The notes: generated from the letters alone by a model not told the origin. DNA of 64,000 nucleotides from Ridgeia piscesae (GCA_025642075.2 JAODUO010000418.1:172001-236000), one strand, 5' to 3'. Positions 48,408 through 61,680 are shown, numbered from the stretch's first letter. A program made the numbers and translations.

Positions 48408-49385
48408 TTGTAACCACACATACATTGTAACCACACATACATTGTAACCACACATACATTGTAACTACACATACATTGTAACAACACATACATTGTAACA
48501 ACACATACATTGTAACAACACATACATTGTAACCACACATACATTGTAACCACACTTACATTGTAACCACACATACATTGTAACGACACATACATTGTAA
48601 CGACACATACATTGTAACGACACATACATTGTAACGACACAGTACATTGTAACGACACATACATTGTAACGACACATACATTGTAACCACACATACATTG
48701 TAACAACACATACATTGTAACCATACATACATTGTAACAACACATACATTGTAACAACACATACATTGTAATGACACATACATTGTAACCACACTTACAT
48801 TGTAACCACACATACATTGTAACGACACATACATTGTAACGACACATACATTGTAACGACACATACATTGTAACGACACATACATTGTAACGACACATAC
48901 ATTGTAACGACACATACATTGTAACCACACATACATTGTAACGACACATACATTGTAACACACATACATTGTAACACACATACATTGTAACACACAACAT
49001 TGTAACCACACATACATTGTAACACACATACATTGTAACCACACATACATTGTAACCACACATACATTGTAACCACACATACATTGTAACCACACATACA
49101 TTGTAACCATACATACATTGTAACCACACATTACATTGTAACCACACATACATTGTAACCACACATACATTGTAACCACACATACATTGTAACCACACAT
49201 ACATTGTAACCACACATACATTGTAACCATACATACATTGTAACCATACATACATTGTAACCACACTTGCATTGTAACGACACATACATTGTAACCACAC
49301 TTACATTGTAACGACACATACATTGCAACCATACATTGTAACCATACTTATATTGTAACCACACATACATTGCAACCATACATAC
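48408..49385. repeat. 17-bp minisatellite
   Basis: About 57 copies of ACATTGTAACCACACAT occur here. Subtypes CCACAC, CGACAC and CAACAC occur in runs, with blocks of CGACAC at 48.58-48.67 and 48.81-48.95 kb, indicating block copying. Long open frames (VTMYVWLQCMCGYN) are compositional. Confidence 0.95.
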
Positions 49386-50171
49386 AACACTGCCACACAC
49401 AACATGACATTTTTATTCATGTTTCTAGGAAAGCTGACTTGCTGAAACACAGTCTGTAAGAACATGTTCAGTAGGAGCCATAAAGTGTGGCTTGGACAGT
49501 TGGACTGAGCTCCTGGCCTGACATTAGACTGACATTAGACTTAGTGCGGGACTGTGACAGGGATTGAGGTGATCTCTATTCATACTTGTGTGAGTGCAAC
49601 TAGGCAGACAATCCGTGATGGCACAGCTTCACGGGGTGCATATAAATTGCACACAACCAGAGCAGCAGCAACAGGTCTGTTCTTGCACTGAGACAGTCAG
49701 GACCACAAACCATCTGAACCTTGTGTTAATCTATCTGCGTAAGGGCTTAACTATTACATCATTTTCAAAATTTAGATAAAAGGTATGCTCCACTCCAAAT
49801 GTTTGGAGTGGTCATTGTTCTGTGCAATCAAGTCCTTGGTCATATCAATGGTGTGGTCCATTTGTTGGGATAATTGGGTGTGGTCATGTTACTGGTGTGG
49901 CCACTGGAATATTCTAGTTACTAGCGTCATATGTCATTGGTGTGGTCAGGTGCTTGGTGTAATAAAGTCATGGGTGTGGTCAAATATTTGGCATGGTCAA
50001 GTTATTGGTGTGGTTAACCTTGTGTGGTTTGTGCAGTAGATTCACAAGGTGGTCAGTTGTGTATGTGGTCTAGACATGGTCACTGTCCAAGACAGGTCAG
50101 CTGGGGTTCAACACTTGTACCTGACTGACCAGACACCTCTTGTGTTGTATTTGTTCAAGGAGATGTTAGAT
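49386..50171. other. spacer with degenerate GTGTGGTCA repeats
   Basis: 49386-49780 is single-copy. 49830-50060 has irregular TTGGTGTGGTCA-like repeats. No gene is recognised. Confidence 0.6.
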
Positions 50172-50294
<123 letters not shown>

Positions 50295-50379
50295 ACACAG
50301 CTGTTTACAGGGTACACTAGTGCAAGGCTCAGTCTCACTAACACTGTTTGTAGCCATACACAGTGGATAAACATGTGGA

Positions 50380-51455
50380 ATCAGCGCCAGCTACCTGGTG
50401 TCTGCTCCAGTCAAACAAGTCTGAGCTCTACCTGGTGTCTGCTCCAGTCAGACAAGTCTGAGCTCTACCTGGTGTCTGCTCCAGTCAGACAAGTCTGAGC
50501 TCTACCTGGTGTCTGCTCCAGTCAGACAAGTCTGAGCTCTTCCTGGTGTCTGCTCCAGCCATATTAGTCTGAGCTCTACCTGGTATCTGCTCCAGCCATA
50601 TTAGTCTGAGCTCTACCCGGTGTCTGCTCAAGTCAGATTTGTCTGAGCTCTACCTGGTGTCTGCTCCAGCCAGACTAGTCTGAGCTCTACCTGGTGTCTA
50701 GTCCAGCTAGACTAGTCTGAGCTCTACCTGGTGTCTGCTCCAGCTAGACTAGTCTGAGCTCTACCTGGTGTCTGCTCCAGCTAGACTAGTCTGAGCTCTA
50801 CCCGGTGTCTGCTCCAGCTAGACTAGTCTGAGCTCTACCTGGTGTCTGCTCCAGCTAGACTAGTCTGAGCTCTACCTGGTGTCTGCTCCAGCTAGACTAG
50901 TCTGAGCTCTACCTGGTGTCTGCTCCAGCTAGACTAGTCTGAGCTCTACCTGGTGTCTGCTCAAGCCAGACTAGTGTGAGCTCTACCTGGTGTCTGCTCC
51001 AGCCAGACTAGTGTGAGCTCTACCTGGTGTCTGCTCCAGCTAGACTAGTGTGAGCTCTACCTGGTGTCTGCTCCAGCTAGACTAGTGTGAGCTCTACCTG
51101 GTGTCTGCTCCAGCTAGACTAGTGTGAGCTCTACCTGGTGTCTGCTCCAGCTAGACTAGTGTGAGCTCTACCTGGTGTCTGCTCCAGCTAGACTAGTGTG
51201 AGCTCTACCTGGTGTCTGCTCCAGCTAGACTAGTGTGAGCTCTACCTGGTGTCTGCTCCAGCTAGACTAGTGTGAGCTCTACCTGGTGTCTGCTCCAGCT
51301 AGACTAGTGTGAGCTCTACCTGGTGTCTGCTCCAGCTAGACTAGTGTGAGCTCTACCTGGTGTCTGCTCCAGCTAGACTAGTGTGAGCTCTACCTGGTGT
51401 CTGCTCCAGCTAGACTAGTGTGAGCTCTACCTGGTGTCTGCTCCAGCCAGACTAG
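50380..51455. repeat. 37-bp minisatellite, donor-like junction on the - strand
   Basis: About 29 copies contain CTACCTGGTGTCTGCTCCAG. Units left of about 50960 carry AGTCTGAG and those to the right AGTGTGAG, a single clean switch. On the - strand each unit reads GGAGCAGACACCAG|GTAGAG, the same bases as the end and donor of the exon candidate at 51431-51496. Confidence 0.95.
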
Positions 51456-51496
51456 GTAGTACTCTGAGGGCCACTCTAGTTGCCACTGGTAGTTTG
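51431..51496 (-). CDS. exon candidate at the edge of the 37-bp array
   Basis: On the - strand, acceptor CTGTCTCCAG is followed by 66 nt reading NYQWQLEWPSEYYLVWLEQT and then a donor CACCAG|GTAGAG. The frame is also open upstream to an ATG at about 51523. The exon's last 22 nt and its donor form the unit of the adjacent 37-bp array, the same arrangement as the confirmed RhoGEF junctions. The family is not recognised; the aromatic-rich peptide could be chance. Confidence 0.3.
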
Positions 51497-52040
<544 letters not shown>

Positions 52041-52782
52041 CATTTAGTACACTAACATACACCAGCCTCTACCTAGATTCCCACATTCCCATGGTGTTTA
52101 CATGCATGCGTGAATGGTAATGTTCACATGAAGCATTACTATTTACTGCTTGGCTAAATTTGGAATCTACATATTTCTGTATGCACCCTACACAAGAATG
52201 TAACTACCAGGTACAAAGTATCCTTACACATTTTAACTAAGCAGTGTTGAAGGAACAATTAGGTCTGCTTTTCTGAACTATCAGATTTGCATAATGAACA
52301 AATTAAGTTCTAATAAAAAAAAAATCTTGAATGTGGTGGAATAATTTCACTACAGAAATAGTACATTCACTTTACAAGTGCACTTATCTAACAGATCAGA
52401 CTGCTGTAAGGGTAACTAGGTAAAAAGTGTCATTGCACCAGCTCCAGAGTCTGCCTGGAGATGATAAGAGACTGGGTATCACAGTCTACAGACAGACAGT
52501 GGCCAGTAGCAGCCTATCTCACATCCACACTGATACAGGCAGCAGGCATGTGTAGGACTGTAGGCGCCCTGTAGCCTAGGCATGTCTAGGCACCTTGTTC
52601 TCTAGTGACAACACAGGAATGCAGGAACAAGATTGCGTCTAGTCACAACATGTGGAATGCATTCCATGAAGTTGCTTTATACATCACTAAACTTTGTATA
52701 AATCCATGGCACATGTCTATTGGTTTCATCATTATTGCATATTTTCTTGGAAAAACGATACACATAATGATGATTAAAATAA

Positions 52783-52820
<38 letters not shown>

Positions 52821-53204
52821 TTGTATATTTTCAGAGTTTAGCAATCATGATCATTCATGCTTTCAATTTAAACATATTCTGTTGCACAAACAGATTGACT
52901 AAATGTCTTTCTCATTGAGCTGTTCCATTGTTCAGACCAATATTACCAGATGCATACATTGAGCTGTATCAAAGATGAGGTGCCACAACGTGCTTATTCT
53001 CCCCAGACAACAAACTACATCTAGTGACTATTAGCAAACCACATGGGTCATGATGAGTGCAAGTCTCATACCACTGTACACATTGTACACACTGTATACA
53101 GTGTGTACACTATCTGTACAGCGTGTAGTCAAAATCATTCAAATGCCTCCTTGCATACACTTTGTGTTCACACAAATGCCTCCTACACTTTGTATTACCC
53201 CATA
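52041..53204. other. AT-rich single-copy spacer
   Basis: It contains an (AT)n run of about 30 bp at 52788-52816. No gene is recognised. Confidence 0.6.
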
Positions 53205-54385
53205 ATATACTTTCTGTTCGAACAACCTATGAGTGTACTACACCATATACTTTTGTTCATACAACCCCTGAGTGTACTACATTATATACTTTCTGTTCAT
53301 ACAACCCCGAGTATACTACACCATATACTTTCTGTTCGAACAACCTATGAGTGTACTACACTATATACTTTTGTTCATACAACCCGAGTGTACTACATCA
53401 TATACTTTTGTTCATACAACCCCTGAGTGTACTACATCATATACTTTCTGTTCATACAACCCCTGAGTGTACTACACCATATACTTTCTGTTCATACAAC
53501 CCCTGAGTGTACTACACCATATACTTTCTATTCATACAACTGCTGAGTGTACTACATCATATACTTTCTGTTCATACAACCCCTGAGTGTACTACACCAT
53601 ATACTTTCTGTTCATACAACCCCTGAGTGTACTACACCATATACTTTCTGTTCATACAACCCCTGAGTGTACTACACCATATACTTTCTGTTCATACAAC
53701 CCCTGAGTGTACTACATCATATACTTTCTGTTCATACAACTGCTGAGTGTACTACACCATATACTTTCTGTTCATACAACCCCTGAGTGTACTACACCAT
53801 ATACTTTCTGTTCATACAACCCCTGAGTGTACTACACCATATACTTTCTGTTCATACAACCCCTGAGTGTACTACATCATATACTTTCTGTTCATACAAC
53901 CCCTGAGTGTACTACACCATATACTTTCTGTTCATACAACCCCTGAGTGTACTACACCATATACTTTCTATTCATACAACTGCTGAGTGTACTACACCAT
54001 ATAGTTTCTGTTCATACAACCCCTGAGTGTACTACACCATATACTTTCTATTCATACAACTGCTGAGTGTACTACATCATATACTTTCTGTTCATACAAC
54101 CCCTGAGTGTACTACACCATATACTTTCTATTCATACAACTGCTGAGTGTACTACACCATATACTTTCTATTCATACAACTGCTGAGTGTACTACACCAT
54201 ATACTTTCTATTCATACAACTGCTGAGTGTACTACACCATATACTTTCTATTCATACAACTGCTGAGTGTACTACATCATATACTTTCTGTTCATACAAC
54301 CCCTGAGTGTACTACACCATATACTTTCTATTCATACAACCGCTGAGTGTACTACATCATATACTTTCTGTTCATACAACCCAGA
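53205..54385. repeat. 40-bp minisatellite
   Basis: About 29 copies contain CATACAACCCCTGAGTGTAC. A linked variant (CTATTCATACAACTGCTGAG) dominates 53.94-54.36 kb, and multi-unit blocks recur in the centre. Left-edge units are shorter and diverged. Confidence 0.95.
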
Positions 54386-54422
54386 GTGTACTACAGAGTA
54401 CAGCCACACTGTGTTCACTTAC

Positions 54423-54484
54423 CTAGACTCCAGAGACACAGCGGCCAGTGCCAGAATCAAGAGAGTGAAGACAATGAACTGCTG
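54423..54484 (-). CDS. exon candidate, hydrophobic/signal-like, consensus donor
   Basis: On the - strand the frame reads QFIVFTLLILALAAVSLES and ends AGTCTAG|GTAAGT (donor 54422-54421), a consensus 5' splice site. The peptide looks like a signal peptide or membrane segment. The frame is open upstream to a stop near 54635 but has no ATG, so a spliced upstream start (for example after GCCTCAG) would be needed. It lies about 38 bp from the 40-bp array. Confidence 0.3.
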
Positions 54485-56085
54485 AGGCACATGACCAAGA
54501 CTTATTGAGCTAGCAGCACCCTCCTGCAGCACCCTCCTACAGCTGCCCTTGCTGTCCCTGTTGCTGCCACAGGTTGCTGTAGGCACAGTGGCACACACTA
54601 GAGATCTGTGCCTGACTGTCCACTGGGCAGCCAGTCAGCCTTCACTCTCCCTGCGATGGAGTAAGGAGTGAGGGGAGACAAGATGGCTGCCATCTGTGAA
54701 TAACAGTGTGTGTTGCTTATATTAAAATTATGATATCTCGACAACCACTTCAAGGAATTACATAAAATAGTCACGTTGTACACAGAAATGAACGTATGAA
54801 TAAATATATGAATATGCTGAAATTGCTCTGCTGCAATCAATGACTATAATATAACTCGCTTTATAGAAACATTCTTTATTCACAAACAAAAAATTCTTTC
54901 AAAAAGTGGTAAAGCACATGAATACTTGGCCTATATTATAGTCTAGATCACCAGGTTTCACTGGTTGGCTTAATGTAGAAGTAGGTTATAGAGTAAGTGA
55001 AAGGCAGTAGAGCTAAGCCTTCATTAAGCCACCAGGTGTGAGAGAGAACACACATGGCTGTGACAAGTCCAATGACCCGCTCCTCACATCAATCACACAC
55101 ATGATTAATGTCCACTAGCCACCCTACTTTGTTACCCCGTCATCAGGGTAAATGTGGAAACATTTAAATGATCTCCAGTGAGCACTGTGGTTATTGTTGC
55201 TTCGAAGAATGATAACCAAGTTAGTCCAAGTGTGGAAGTTAAATAAACTATTTTATCTTACTCGTGTATATATTTTACACGGACACAGCAGGTAATTTAG
55301 TCATTTCCACACAAGTACATCATGCTTGAAATACTAACTGTATGAAATATTTTAAGCACAACAGTCAACATTTTTGTATTATCTTAATGCTCTGGGCTGC
55401 CTTCCTGGTGCTGATAATGTGTCTGGCTGTGTAGTGCAGTCTCCATGTAACCAGTCCCTATCACACAACTATTCCTGGCTGTTACTGAGCACTAGAGAGT
55501 CAGAAGAGGTCTAGTAGTACCAGTCTGCTTGCACAAGCCATCTTCTGCCCAGGCCTAGTCAGCACACATAACAGTCTCGTGCCTTGCGCATCTGTGTTAA
55601 ACTTCCAGAGGCATTACAGAAAAAAGGACTAATTTATTATCAAGAAAGCACTTTCTTAGTTTTAGAATGTTTTTCTCACACACGAAAAGCCACTGTCCCC
55701 TTCTCATTTATGTTGACACGATCGTAATGATCTTGAAGGACTCGAGCTGTGACAGTGTTAATGTTTCTCAATGCTCTGTCCCAAGCTTGATAATGCCAAC
55801 ACAGACATGGAGCTGACATATCTTGGTCTGACATGTTATGACAGTGGCCTCTACAGGTGCCTCCTGTGGTTTATGACAGCTCCATGGAGTGAATATAAAC
55901 ATGTTGATGTTGACTTTTATTGCCCTTTCAGTCCAACAACTCTGCCTACCTGGTTCATTACAGTCACTCCAACGGACACACCATAACCTCCAGCACACTG
56001 CTGTGTGGGTAAGTAGGACTGAAGAACTGTTCCTACAGGAACAGATTGTGTAATGAAAATTAACTGTCATTTTATACTCTCTCTC
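54485..56085. other. AT-rich single-copy spacer
   Basis: No gene is recognised; short CCCTCCTGCAGCA duplications occur near 54518-54545. Confidence 0.6.
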
Positions 56086-56197
56086 TCTCTCTCTCCCACC
56101 CACCCACTCTCTCCCACCCACTCTCTCTCCCACCCACTCTCTCTCCCACCCACTCTCTCTCCCACCCACTCTCTCTCCCACCCACTCTCTCTCTCTC
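56086..56197. repeat. CT run and CCCACCCACTCTCTCT repeat
   Basis: Short CT runs flank about six copies of CCCACCCACTCTCTCT. Confidence 0.92.
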
Positions 56198-56959
56198 ATT
56201 ATGAACTTTAAATATTATAGTTATGTCATGTACCAAAATATCTTCAATATCTTTTACTTATTGCTAAAATAGAAACAAATGTAACAAAAGCGACAATTAA
56301 GAAAGGTGGTTTGACTAAGAATCACACTGTCCATTGTTTATTTACAGATAAATGCAGGTATCTTATGTCAAGAAACATAAACATTCCATTGAAACCTAAG
56401 ATTAACAATTACGGTACGTATTTCAGCAAAAAATGAAAAAGAAATTGTGACACGCACGTATCTATTTTGGCTGTGTGTAATGGAAACTCCAGTTGACTGT
56501 GATGAGACACACGTTATGATCCAGGTTGGATCTTGTGGTTAACCACAATGTGCACCCAACCAAGATATGACTGTCTATAATGTTCAGCCAACCATGACCT
56601 TCTGTCAGGCTGTCACCAGCTTTGCCTGTGACTAGTGACAACAGCCTGTCTCTTATAATGGCTGGTGACTACAGCCAACTGTCAGCTGAATCTCTCTGTG
56701 GTACAGGCAACACATTATCATTTGTCATATGTAATATTTCAATCAATCAACACATAATCTACAATGTAAAACCTCACTCAAATGTTCTAACACATACACG
56801 TATTAAACCCCTTACTATTTTGAGCTATGTGATAATGCTGGTTACCATCCCTTAGTGACTACATAAGGACTTTTCAACTAGTATAATGTATGTATGTACT
56901 ATGTACATAGAACATCCATTTGTAGATGTGAGATTAGGCCTGGCAGGGACCTGGATGGC
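56198..56959. other. single-copy spacer
   Basis: I see nothing I can name. Confidence 0.55.
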
Positions 56960-57066
56960 AGGCTGGATGATATCTCAACAACAGCAGCTGTTGCATCCAG
57001 CCACATCCTGCAACTGCACCAGGAAGATGGTTTATCTCAACATCCTACCACACCAACTGGACAGCA
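56950..57066 (+). CDS. weak exon candidate before a 22-bp array
   Basis: The open frame reads DLDGRLDDISTTAAVASSHI then LQLHQEDGLSQHPTTPTGQH and ends CATA|GTGAGT, a consensus donor (GT at 57067). The preceding acceptor (GGCCTGGCAG) is weak. It could join in phase to the candidate at 57735, in which case the whole intron would be the minisatellite. Confidence 0.2.
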
Positions 57067-57734
57067 TAGTGAGTGGAGTGGAGCATGGCTGTCAGTAGAG
57101 TGGAGCATGGCTGTCAGTAGAGTGGAGCAGGGTTACCAGTAGAGTGGAGCAGGGTTACCAGTAGAGTGGAGCATGGCTGTCAGTAGAGTGGAGCATGGCT
57201 GTCAGTAGAGTGGAGCAGGGTTACCAGTAGAGTGGAGCAGGGTTACCAGTAGAGTGGAGCAGGGTTACCAGTAGAGTGGAGCATGGCTGTCAGTAGAGTG
57301 GAGCATGGCTGCCAGTAGAGTGGAGCAGGGTTACCAGTAGAGTGGAGCATGGCTGTCAGTAGAGTGGAGCATGGCTGCCAGTAGAGTGGAGCAGGGTTAC
57401 CAGTAGAGTGGAGCAGGGCTGTCAGTAGAGTGGAGCATGGCTGCCAGTAGAGTGGAGCAGGGTTACCAGTAGAGTGGAGCATGGCTGTCAGTAGAGTGGA
57501 GCATGGCTGCCAGTAGAATGGAGCAGGGTTACCAGTAGAGTGGAGCATGACTGTCAGTAGAGTGGAGCATGGCTGTCAGTAGAGTGGAGCAGGGTTACCA
57601 GTAGAGTGGAGCATGACTGTCAGTAGAGTGGAGCATGGCTGTCAGTAGAGTGGAGCAGGGTTACCAGTAGAGTGGAGCATGACTGTCAGTAGAGTGGAGC
57701 ATGGCTGTCAGTAGAGTGGAGCAGGGTTACCAGT
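57067..57734. repeat. 22-bp minisatellite
   Basis: About 30 copies of GTAGAGTGGAGCATGGCTGT followed by CA occur, alternating with a GCAGGGTTACCA type. The two unit types form repeating patterns of two to four units. The array begins at a GTGAGT and ends at TTACCAG. Confidence 0.95.
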
Positions 57735-57845
57735 AGACCTCACAACTACAGGGACAACCAGCATCGCTCATGATGATACTGCATTTCGTCATCAGCTCTT
57801 GTGTCATGTGTGCACGCACACAGACATGCACCCACGACACATTAG
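57735..57845 (+). CDS. weak exon candidate after the 22-bp array
   Basis: After TTACCAG the frame in phase with the candidate at 57066 reads DLTTTGTTSIAHDDTAFRHQ and closes at a TGA near 57848. The phase match has a one-in-three chance of being accidental. No family is recognised. Confidence 0.15.
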
Positions 57846-57848
57846 CTG

Positions 57849-58374
57849 ATGATGGGAATGACACTTACTATCCACTGGTGGCATTCCAGTGTAGCTGCTG
57901 CATTTATGCTGTTACAAAATGCCACCTTTCAACACAGAATGCCACCCTTTAACAGCCATTCAAAAAGATAACTGCAGTTTACATTAGGATTTGATAAATA
58001 TATAATATGTTGCAAATAGTACTTGATACTGACTTATGAGATATAAAATTCTGTTACATGATTTCTTTTAAGAAATTAGTAATTGGGCATTGGCTGCAAT
58101 ATCAAAAGTTTGATAGCGATGATGTGAGATATACCCTGAGAAAATAAACAATTCGGAAAAATAATAATAATTTGTATTTTTAATATATTTCTAAATGTCA
58201 AACTGCCCCCAGCTGGCCTATATTGACATGACACAAGTCAGTTAAAGTCATATAATGTTATCTAATACATTGATATGCTGATACATGAATGTGGGCCATG
58301 ACCTAGTGACCTACTATAAATGTGACCTCCCATAAATAGTATTAGTGATACAAACCCAGGCATACAATATTTTC
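57849..58374. other. AT-rich single-copy spacer
   Basis: I see nothing I can name. Confidence 0.6.
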
Positions 58375-58387
58375 TTTATATATATAC

Positions 58388-58423
<36 letters not shown>

Positions 58424-58430
58424 CTCCCTA

Positions 58431-58472
<42 letters not shown>

Positions 58473-58490
58473 TGTATATATATACACATA
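58375..58490. repeat. (AT)n microsatellite
   Basis: These are two AT/TATA runs separated by GTACTCCCTAG. Confidence 0.95.
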
Positions 58491-59660
58491 CATACCTTGT
58501 GTAAGGATGTATTGCATTTATTAATAAACTACATATGCCTTCCTATATCTGGTTCACATAGACGTAATCAAATTTTTGAAATAGTGAAAATTAACCTAGG
58601 CTACAATAGGTAACAGTAATTAAAATAAATAAATGTGTGAAGGTGTTAGAATTGTACATACCAGTACAGTTGTATCTAAATTATACTGTTCTAGTCACTG
58701 GTGCATAATACATACACAGCTTGAATCTGTAATCCATTACAATTAGGTAACTAAATGCAGTCTTGCATGTAGCAAGTCTCCCTAGCTGGAAGAATAAACA
58801 ATAACACTTTAGGGAAGATGGGGCAATAAAGTATTGCCCTGGGGGTATTAATGGGTGCCTGGGTCACTGGGTGCACAGGGAGAGTAAGGACTGAGTTAGC
58901 AAATAGAATGTTGTGTAAGATTCCTTGCCAATAAACAGCTGATGCCTCACAACGTCCCCTTCCCCTGCCCCTCTCCCACAGGCAGACATGACCACACTAC
59001 ATAGTTGCTCTGGTCAATCTTAGTGTGCTGGTCTATGTATAACCGGTGCCTGGGGCTGATACAAGCCCTGGGGCAAACTCTCTTCACCATCACAGTGTTG
59101 TGGTTTCTCTTTCTGGGTTAATTCCAAATGTAGCGACCAGAATATCATATGACCCCCCCCCCCCGCCTGTACCTGCACATACTAGTACAAGGTCACTAAG
59201 TAAACATCCTGGGTCTATTCTAAGACCACAAGTGGTATTGCTGGGACTGAGGAACTCTGGTTTAGTTTCTGCTTTTGTCTGTGTGCTGTTGTGATTTCTG
59301 TATTTACTTGTCAGGGTGAGTCGTACAGCCCTCACAGACCACTGTCCACAACAGTTTGTTGACTGGCAATGTAGACAGGACACTTAATCATAATGTAGTT
59401 CATCTATCACACACTTAACGTAGTGCATGAAGCCAGACCTTCTACATGGATAGACAGTTAATGTAGTCCATGGAACTGTCAATGTCAGCCAGAGGCCAGT
59501 GACAGAGGCTGCTGAGAAGGCAGCTGATGTCATTATCAGGATGAAAACCTCATTTGTGGCTCATCTGCTTTGGCCATCTCCAGCCATCTATGTACTGACC
59601 ACAGTTAATGGCTTGCTGAAGTAACATCTTCCTCAGTCACCTAGAACCATTGCAACAAAT
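58491..59660. other. single-copy spacer
   Basis: It contains a poly-C run (about 59153-59164). No gene is recognised. Confidence 0.6.
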
Positions 59661-59885
59661 GTAATGAAGTGTACAAATGTACTGAAGTGTACAAAATTAC
59701 AAATGTAATGAAGTGTACAAATGTAATGAAGTGTACAAATGTAATGAAGTGTACAAATGTAATGAAGTGTACAAATGTAACGAAGTGTACAAATGTAATG
59801 AAGTGTACAAATGTAATGAAGTGTACACATGTAATGAAATGTACACATGTAATGAAGTGTACAAATGTAATGAAGTGTACAAATG
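59661..59885. repeat. 18-bp minisatellite
   Basis: About 12 copies of GTAATGAAGTGTACAAAT occur with few variants. Frames are open on both strands because 18 is a multiple of 3. Confidence 0.95.
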
Positions 59886-60007
59886 AGCTGACAATGACAA
59901 TCTGGAAGCATGTATGTGAAGTGTACACTGGTGAGACATTTCTGTGAGGTGGGAATGTGTACGTGTATTGTACACTTGCTATGCCTTTGTGGTTGTCATG
60001 TCTTGTC

Positions 60008-60060
60008 TTCACCATTGACCAGTCTCCCTGGACATGACTGCTGCATGAATACACATTAAC
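60008..60060. repeat. diverged ~50-bp repeat, left copy (interrupted by the hAT element)
   Basis: The segment TTGACCAGTCTCCCTGGACA with GACTGCTGCATGAATACACA recurs on the other side of the hAT element at 61567-61680, so the transposon landed inside a short tandem array. Confidence 0.8.
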
Positions 60061-60066
60061 CAATCA

Positions 60067-60074
60067 CTTTGGAG
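60067..60074. repeat. target-site duplication, left
   Basis: CTTTGGAG directly precedes the left terminal repeat and is repeated exactly at 61525-61532. Eight bp is the duplication length of hAT transposases. Confidence 0.9.
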
Positions 60075-61524
60075 TTGTGCTGGTTCGATATTCAATATAT
60101 CGAAGTATCGCGATACTTGCGAAAGTTCGATGCCGATACTTATTTTTGGTATCGAATGCCCACTGTTCGATACCTACAATACCTTTGATACTTCGACACC
60201 GAGTCCGTTCGACGACGTCGATGTGAAGGCACAACATCGTTGTCGATGACGTTGTTGTTTACGGGAGCTGCCACTACAATGCTTCGCGGCCTAACTTGAC
60301 TTAGGCATGGTTGTTTAAAAAATAATATAACATCAAATGTGAATTGTTTTCTAAAACTTTATTGTAGAGTTAGTCTGTAACTCTGTATAATAACTGTTTT
60401 CTGAGCGCGATCTTAGCCTAGATCAGACTTCGCTTAGCATCAGTTATCCAAACCAAGGTTCGTGACTCTCTCGTTTAGTGGCACTACCATGGCATCTGTC
60501 TCCCAACTTTACCTAAGGCTATGCGTACAAAAACACACATCCTATAGTATTTTGTATAGTGTTTATTGCACACACCAGTATTTATGAAACTTGTTTAATA
60601 ATATTATTAATAAAAAATTAAAAAATTCAAGCGCGATGCGCAAGCTTTGTTTATTAAGGGTTCCATTTGGTGGCACTGTTTTGCTGTTTGGTAGTGCCAC
60701 CGTTTGCCGTATATGATTCTCTCCACCAAGATGAACGACAACATGTTACAACGTTCATCGTCAATTTGGCAGTTTTTCAACAACAACAAAAGTGTCTGCT
60801 ATGCCAGAAGCACCTCAAAGGTGGGGGGAATACATCGAATTTGCCGAAACATGTCACTGTCCATCATTCAAGAAACTATCAAAACATGATGATCAACTTT
60901 CATCATAGGACACGTTGATGTCGTCGTGGACAACATCGCAATGACTCGAGAACGTGTTCTATCGAAATATTCGACAATGAGCACGCAGTGGACATCTAGA
61001 TAGTCGAAGCAAATCGCCATCGGTTGCAGAATCTACTCTGTGGCCACAGCGTCAAGAAGTGACATACACGATGTGACTGATGATGACGATACGGTTACTG
61101 CATCTACTGTCACTGGCCAAACAGGTAATGGTTCACCATTGGCAGAGGTAGAGGAAGAAACCGACCTTTTCTTGAGAACAGTTGCAAAAACTTTATGGAG
61201 CTTGTTATGTGTACTTGATAACGTGGTAATTTAAGTTTTATATTCACATATATTGGTGTGAACTGGGAAGTACAATTGTAATTTTAATTAATATTTTTTC
61301 TATTATTAATTACCCAGGGTAGTGTTATTTTATTGTAATCGTCTATACAGTTTTGATGTTAAATCACAATTATCTTTACATACAATTAATAAATAAAACA
61401 GTTATAACAGTGAGGGTTCAGCTGTGCTGAACATGTTATTTGTATGTTATGTTTCAGCTATACTTGTTCAGGTATCGATCGGTATCGAACAAAACCTGGT
61501 ACACGATGTATTGAACCAGCACTA
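60075..61524 (+). mobile_element. hAT-family DNA transposon, internally decayed, 1,450 bp
   Basis: The ends are inverted repeats: left TTGTGCTGGTTCGATA, right (reverse complement) TAGTGCTGGTTCAATA, 14 of 16 matching. Subterminal GGTATCGA/TATCGAA motifs occur near both ends, as is common for hAT elements. A perfect 8-bp target duplication flanks it. The interior holds only a broken BED zinc-finger region and no full transposase, so it is non-autonomous. Confidence 0.9.
60734..60918 (+). pseudogene. hAT transposase N-terminal BED zinc finger, frameshifted
   Basis: One frame carries RSSSIWQFF (about 60755-60780), the start of a BED finger. A different frame carries CLLCQKHLKGGGNTSNLPKH and VTVHH (60793-60867), its C-x2-C and H-x3/4-H half. 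A frameshift lies between about 60780 and 60793. The catalytic RNase H-like and dimerisation domains are absent; a short acidic frame at 61040-61234 may be a remnant. Confidence 0.8.
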
Positions 61525-61532
61525 CTTTGGAG
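61525..61532. repeat. target-site duplication, right
   Basis: This is CTTTGGAG, identical to 60067-60074. Confidence 0.9.
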
Positions 61533-61566
61533 TTTGGACATGAATCTCATTACTGCTATAGAAAAC

Positions 61567-61680
61567 ATCTCCCTGGACATGGCTACTATGTGAATACATA
61601 CTGACCAATCTCCCTGGACATGACTGCTAGGTGAATGAATACAGATGTGACACTGACCAACTTCCCTGGACATGTAGAAT
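61567..61680. repeat. diverged ~50-bp repeat, right copies
   Basis: Two to three copies of TCTCCCTGGACATGRCT with GTGAATACA continue the array seen left of the hAT insertion. Confidence 0.75.

Noticed and set aside
48319..49400. Cysteine-rich repeats (WLQCMCGYN)
   Set aside because: They are compositional translations of a 17-bp array; several overlapping frames look the same.
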